Below, in pieces: positions 6,923 through 8,376 of a stretch of DNA of 8,376 nucleotides. The notes below the pieces were generated by a model. That model ran no database searches and was not told the origin of the DNA. It saw nothing but the letters and a program-made list of their open reading frames with translations. Both the position numbers and the translations under genes were made by a program. Source of the stretch: Tardiphaga sp. (lineage in GTDB: Bacteria; Pseudomonadota; Alphaproteobacteria; Rhizobiales; Xanthobacteraceae); assembly GCA_014377915.1 (NCBI GenBank), contig JACMOT010000389.1:1-8376 (forward strand), read 5' to 3'. How positions within the stretch are numbered: position 1 is the stretch's first letter; each line of letters begins with the position of its first letter.

Positions 6923-8143
6923 ATGGTCGATGACAGCGAAACCGGGGCCCCGGATCTTGCCCGGCCGAAGCGTGCGCCGCCGACCATCGAACTGACGGCC
7001 ACCGAAGTCAGTCGTGAAACGGTCGCGGAACCCGGCGATGCGCCGGTCGCGCCCGAGGAGCCCGTCGTGGTCGCTCCCGAGGCTCCTGAGGTCGATCCAA
7101 CCCCGGCGGTTGAGCCGACCCCTGATTTCGAACCAGTCGCCGCCGCGGCATCGACGCCGCATCCGGCGCGCAGCGGATCGTGGCTGCTGTCCGCCGCTAC
7201 CGGCGCGATCGCGGCGGTTTTGGTCGTCGGCGGCGCCTGGCTGGCCGGCTGGCCGGGCACATCGATGACGGAACCGGTTTCGCAGACCGATAGCGCGGCG
7301 GTCGATGCCCTCGCGGCACGGGTTGCACGTGTCGAAACGCGGGCCTCCGCTCCGGCGCCTGCGACGGCTGCCACCGATCCGGCCCTCGCCACCCGGCTGG
7401 ACGCGCTGGAAAAGTCCGTGGCGTCGCTGCGCAGTGATCTGGCGACGGTGAAATCGCAGTCCGAGCGCGCTCAGGCTGCCGTCAACGATCTCAAATCCGC
7501 GCCGCGCGAGGCCGTGGCCGCGGTCGATCTTGCGCCGATCACTGAACGGCTCGGCCAGGTCGAGCGCGCCACCGGTGCGTTGAAGACCGAGGCCGCGCAG
7601 CAGAATGCAAAACCTGCCGACGACCGGCTGCTGCGTCGTGTCGTCGCCGCCACGCTGCTGGATAATTCGGTGCGGCAGAGCGAGCCCTATGCCGGCGCGC
7701 TGACCGCGGCGAAGCCATTGGCGGCGGATGCGAACATCCTCAAACCGCTCGATGTCTTCGCGAGCACCGGCGTGCCGAACGCCGCGGCGCTGAGCCGCGA
7801 CCTGCTGGCCCTGCTGCCGAAACTGGCGCCGGAGCCGGAAGTGGCCACGTCCGGCAGCGGCATTCTCGATCGCCTGCAGGCGGGAGCGGCGAAACTGGTT
7901 CGGATCGAGCGCACCGACGCAGCCCCTAGCGATAATCGCGGCGCCGTCGCCTCGCGCGTCGCGGCGGCGGCGCGCCGCAACCATATCATTGAGGCCAGGC
8001 GCGAATTGCTGACCCTGCCGGCCGCCGATCGCGCCGCGATACAGCCCTGGATCGACCGTGTCGATGCGCGCGATGCCGCGCTTTCCGCCTCCCGCCAATT
8101 CGCAGCCGACGCGACCGCGGCGCTCTCCAAACCGGCACCATAG
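6923..8143 (+). CDS. Mitofilin/Mic60-like inner-membrane protein (COG4223)
   Basis: An alphaproteobacterial relative of mitochondrial Mic60, whose homologues shape intracytoplasmic membranes and contact the outer membrane. With the ATG at 6923 it has 406 residues: a cytoplasmic N-terminus starting MVDDSETGAPDLARPKRAPP and then rich in Pro, Ala, Glu and Val (about 34-80), one transmembrane segment (86-110, SWLLSAATGAIAAVLVVGGA onward), a coiled-coil-prone periplasmic stretch (about 122-230) and a C-terminal mitofilin-signature region, ARRNHIIEARRELLTLP (350-366) followed by WIDRVDARDAALSASRQF (376-393). The start is chosen because AGGGG lies 8 nt upstream and it falls after the hemD stop; an in-frame ATG at 6851 and the frame opening at 6815 overlap hemD and encode an unrelated basic stretch. 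Position between hemD and hemY is the conserved setting of this family. The name mic60 is used for some homologues; I leave the symbol empty because function here is inferred. Confidence 0.87.
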   Translation: MVDDSETGAPDLARPKRAPPTIELTATEVSRETVAEPGDAPVAPEEPVVVAPEAPEVDPTPAVEPTPDFEPVAAAASTPHPARSGSWLLSAATGAIAAVLVVGGAWLAGWPGTSMTEPVSQTDSAAVDALAARVARVETRASAPAPATAATDPALATRLDALEKSVASLRSDLATVKSQSERAQAAVNDLKSAPREAVAAVDLAPITERLGQVERATGALKTEAAQQNAKPADDRLLRRVVAATLLDNSVRQSEPYAGALTAAKPLAADANILKPLDVFASTGVPNAAALSRDLLALLPKLAPEPEVATSGSGILDRLQAGAAKLVRIERTDAAPSDNRGAVASRVAAAARRNHIIEARRELLTLPAADRAAIQPWIDRVDARDAALSASRQFAADATAALSKPAP

Positions 8144-8150
8144 GAATCCG

Positions 8151-8376
8151 ATGCGCCGTATCATTTCATTCCTGGTGTTGATTGCGTTGGCGGCCGCGGG
8201 CGCCGCGTGGGTCGCCGACCAAAGCGGCGACGTCGTGCTGTCGTCGGGCGGCTGGCGCGTCGCGACCTCGCTGCCGGTGTTCGTGCTGGCGCTCGGCGTC
8301 GTCATCGTCGCCGCGATGCTGGCGTGGTCGATGTTGCGTGGGTTGTGGCGGATGCCGAAGCGGCTGCGCCACCGCC
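8151..8376 (+). CDS. hemY: HemY-like haem biosynthesis membrane protein, 5' part, cut by window edge
   Basis: The first 75 codons of a protein of the proteobacterial HemY family (COG3898), an inner-membrane protein usually with a C-terminal TPR region; its precise role is unsettled and it is not the protoporphyrinogen oxidase that shares the name in Gram-positive bacteria. Visible are a basic start MRRIISFLVLIALAAAGAAW, the first transmembrane helix (about 4-21), the short periplasmic loop ADQSGDVVLSSGGWRVATS (22-40) typical of the HemY N-terminal domain (G-x-V-x-L ... G/W), a second helix (about 41-62) and the basic segment RGLWRMPKRLRHR (63-75). AGGA (8142-8145), overlapping the stop codon of the preceding gene, serves as ribosome binding site; the gap is 7 nt, so the two are probably co-transcribed. 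The rest lies off the right edge. Confidence 0.87.
   Translation, partial: MRRIISFLVLIALAAAGAAWVADQSGDVVLSSGGWRVATSLPVFVLALGVVIVAAMLAWSMLRGLWRMPKRLRHR

Noticed and set aside
6830..8305. A 491-codon minus-strand open frame antisense to the mitofilin-like gene and hemY
   Set aside because: Arg-rich, repetitive composition and it spans the boundary of two well-supported plus-strand genes; long antisense frames are expected at this GC content.

Overview
The window looks like chromosomal DNA of a high-GC alphaproteobacterium of the order Hyphomicrobiales (Rhizobiales), most likely in the Bradyrhizobium / Rhodopseudomonas / Nitrobacter neighbourhood. This rests on protein resemblance judged by eye, on the neighbourhood tsaD-gpsA-EVE facing hemD-mitofilin-hemY, and on a palindromic intergenic repeat (core cgtcattgcgag ... 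ctcgcaatgacg) that I remember as common in such genomes. No database search was possible.

Layout. (1) Positions 1-1222, minus strand: the N-terminal 407 codons of acetyl-CoA synthetase (acs), cut by the window edge. (2) 1223-1585: a divergent intergenic region with a plausible acs promoter, three tandem 8-bp repeats and a small GC-rich hairpin. (3) 1586-2692, plus strand: a single-gene unit for a bacterial type IB DNA topoisomerase with all five catalytic residues. (4) 2693-2807: the gap between two convergent genes, almost filled by a 94-bp imperfect palindrome. (5) 6011-2808, minus strand: a tight four-gene run, tsaD, gpsA, an EVE-domain gene and an ETF-beta-lysine-methyltransferase-like gene, with gaps of 9 and 4 nt and then an overlap. 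(6) 6012-6123: a divergent control region. (7) 6124-8376, plus strand: hemD, a mitofilin/Mic60-like membrane protein gene and the start of hemY, closely spaced and probably co-transcribed.

Functions. The minus-strand run joins tRNA t6A modification (TsaD) and glycerol-3-phosphate supply for phospholipids (GpsA) to two accessory proteins: a modified-base-binding EVE protein and a protein lysine methyltransferase. The plus-strand run joins a haem/tetrapyrrole step (HemD) to two inner-membrane proteins with large periplasmic or membrane-associated parts (Mic60-like and HemY), a linkage well known in alphaproteobacteria.

I see no clearly new system. Genes are almost all conserved housekeeping genes. 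The points most worth a second look are the lack of hemC between tsaD and hemD, with a faint hemC-like stretch at the junction; the palindrome between the convergent genes; the repeat cluster upstream of acs; and a possible general-stress sigma box in front of the topoisomerase gene.
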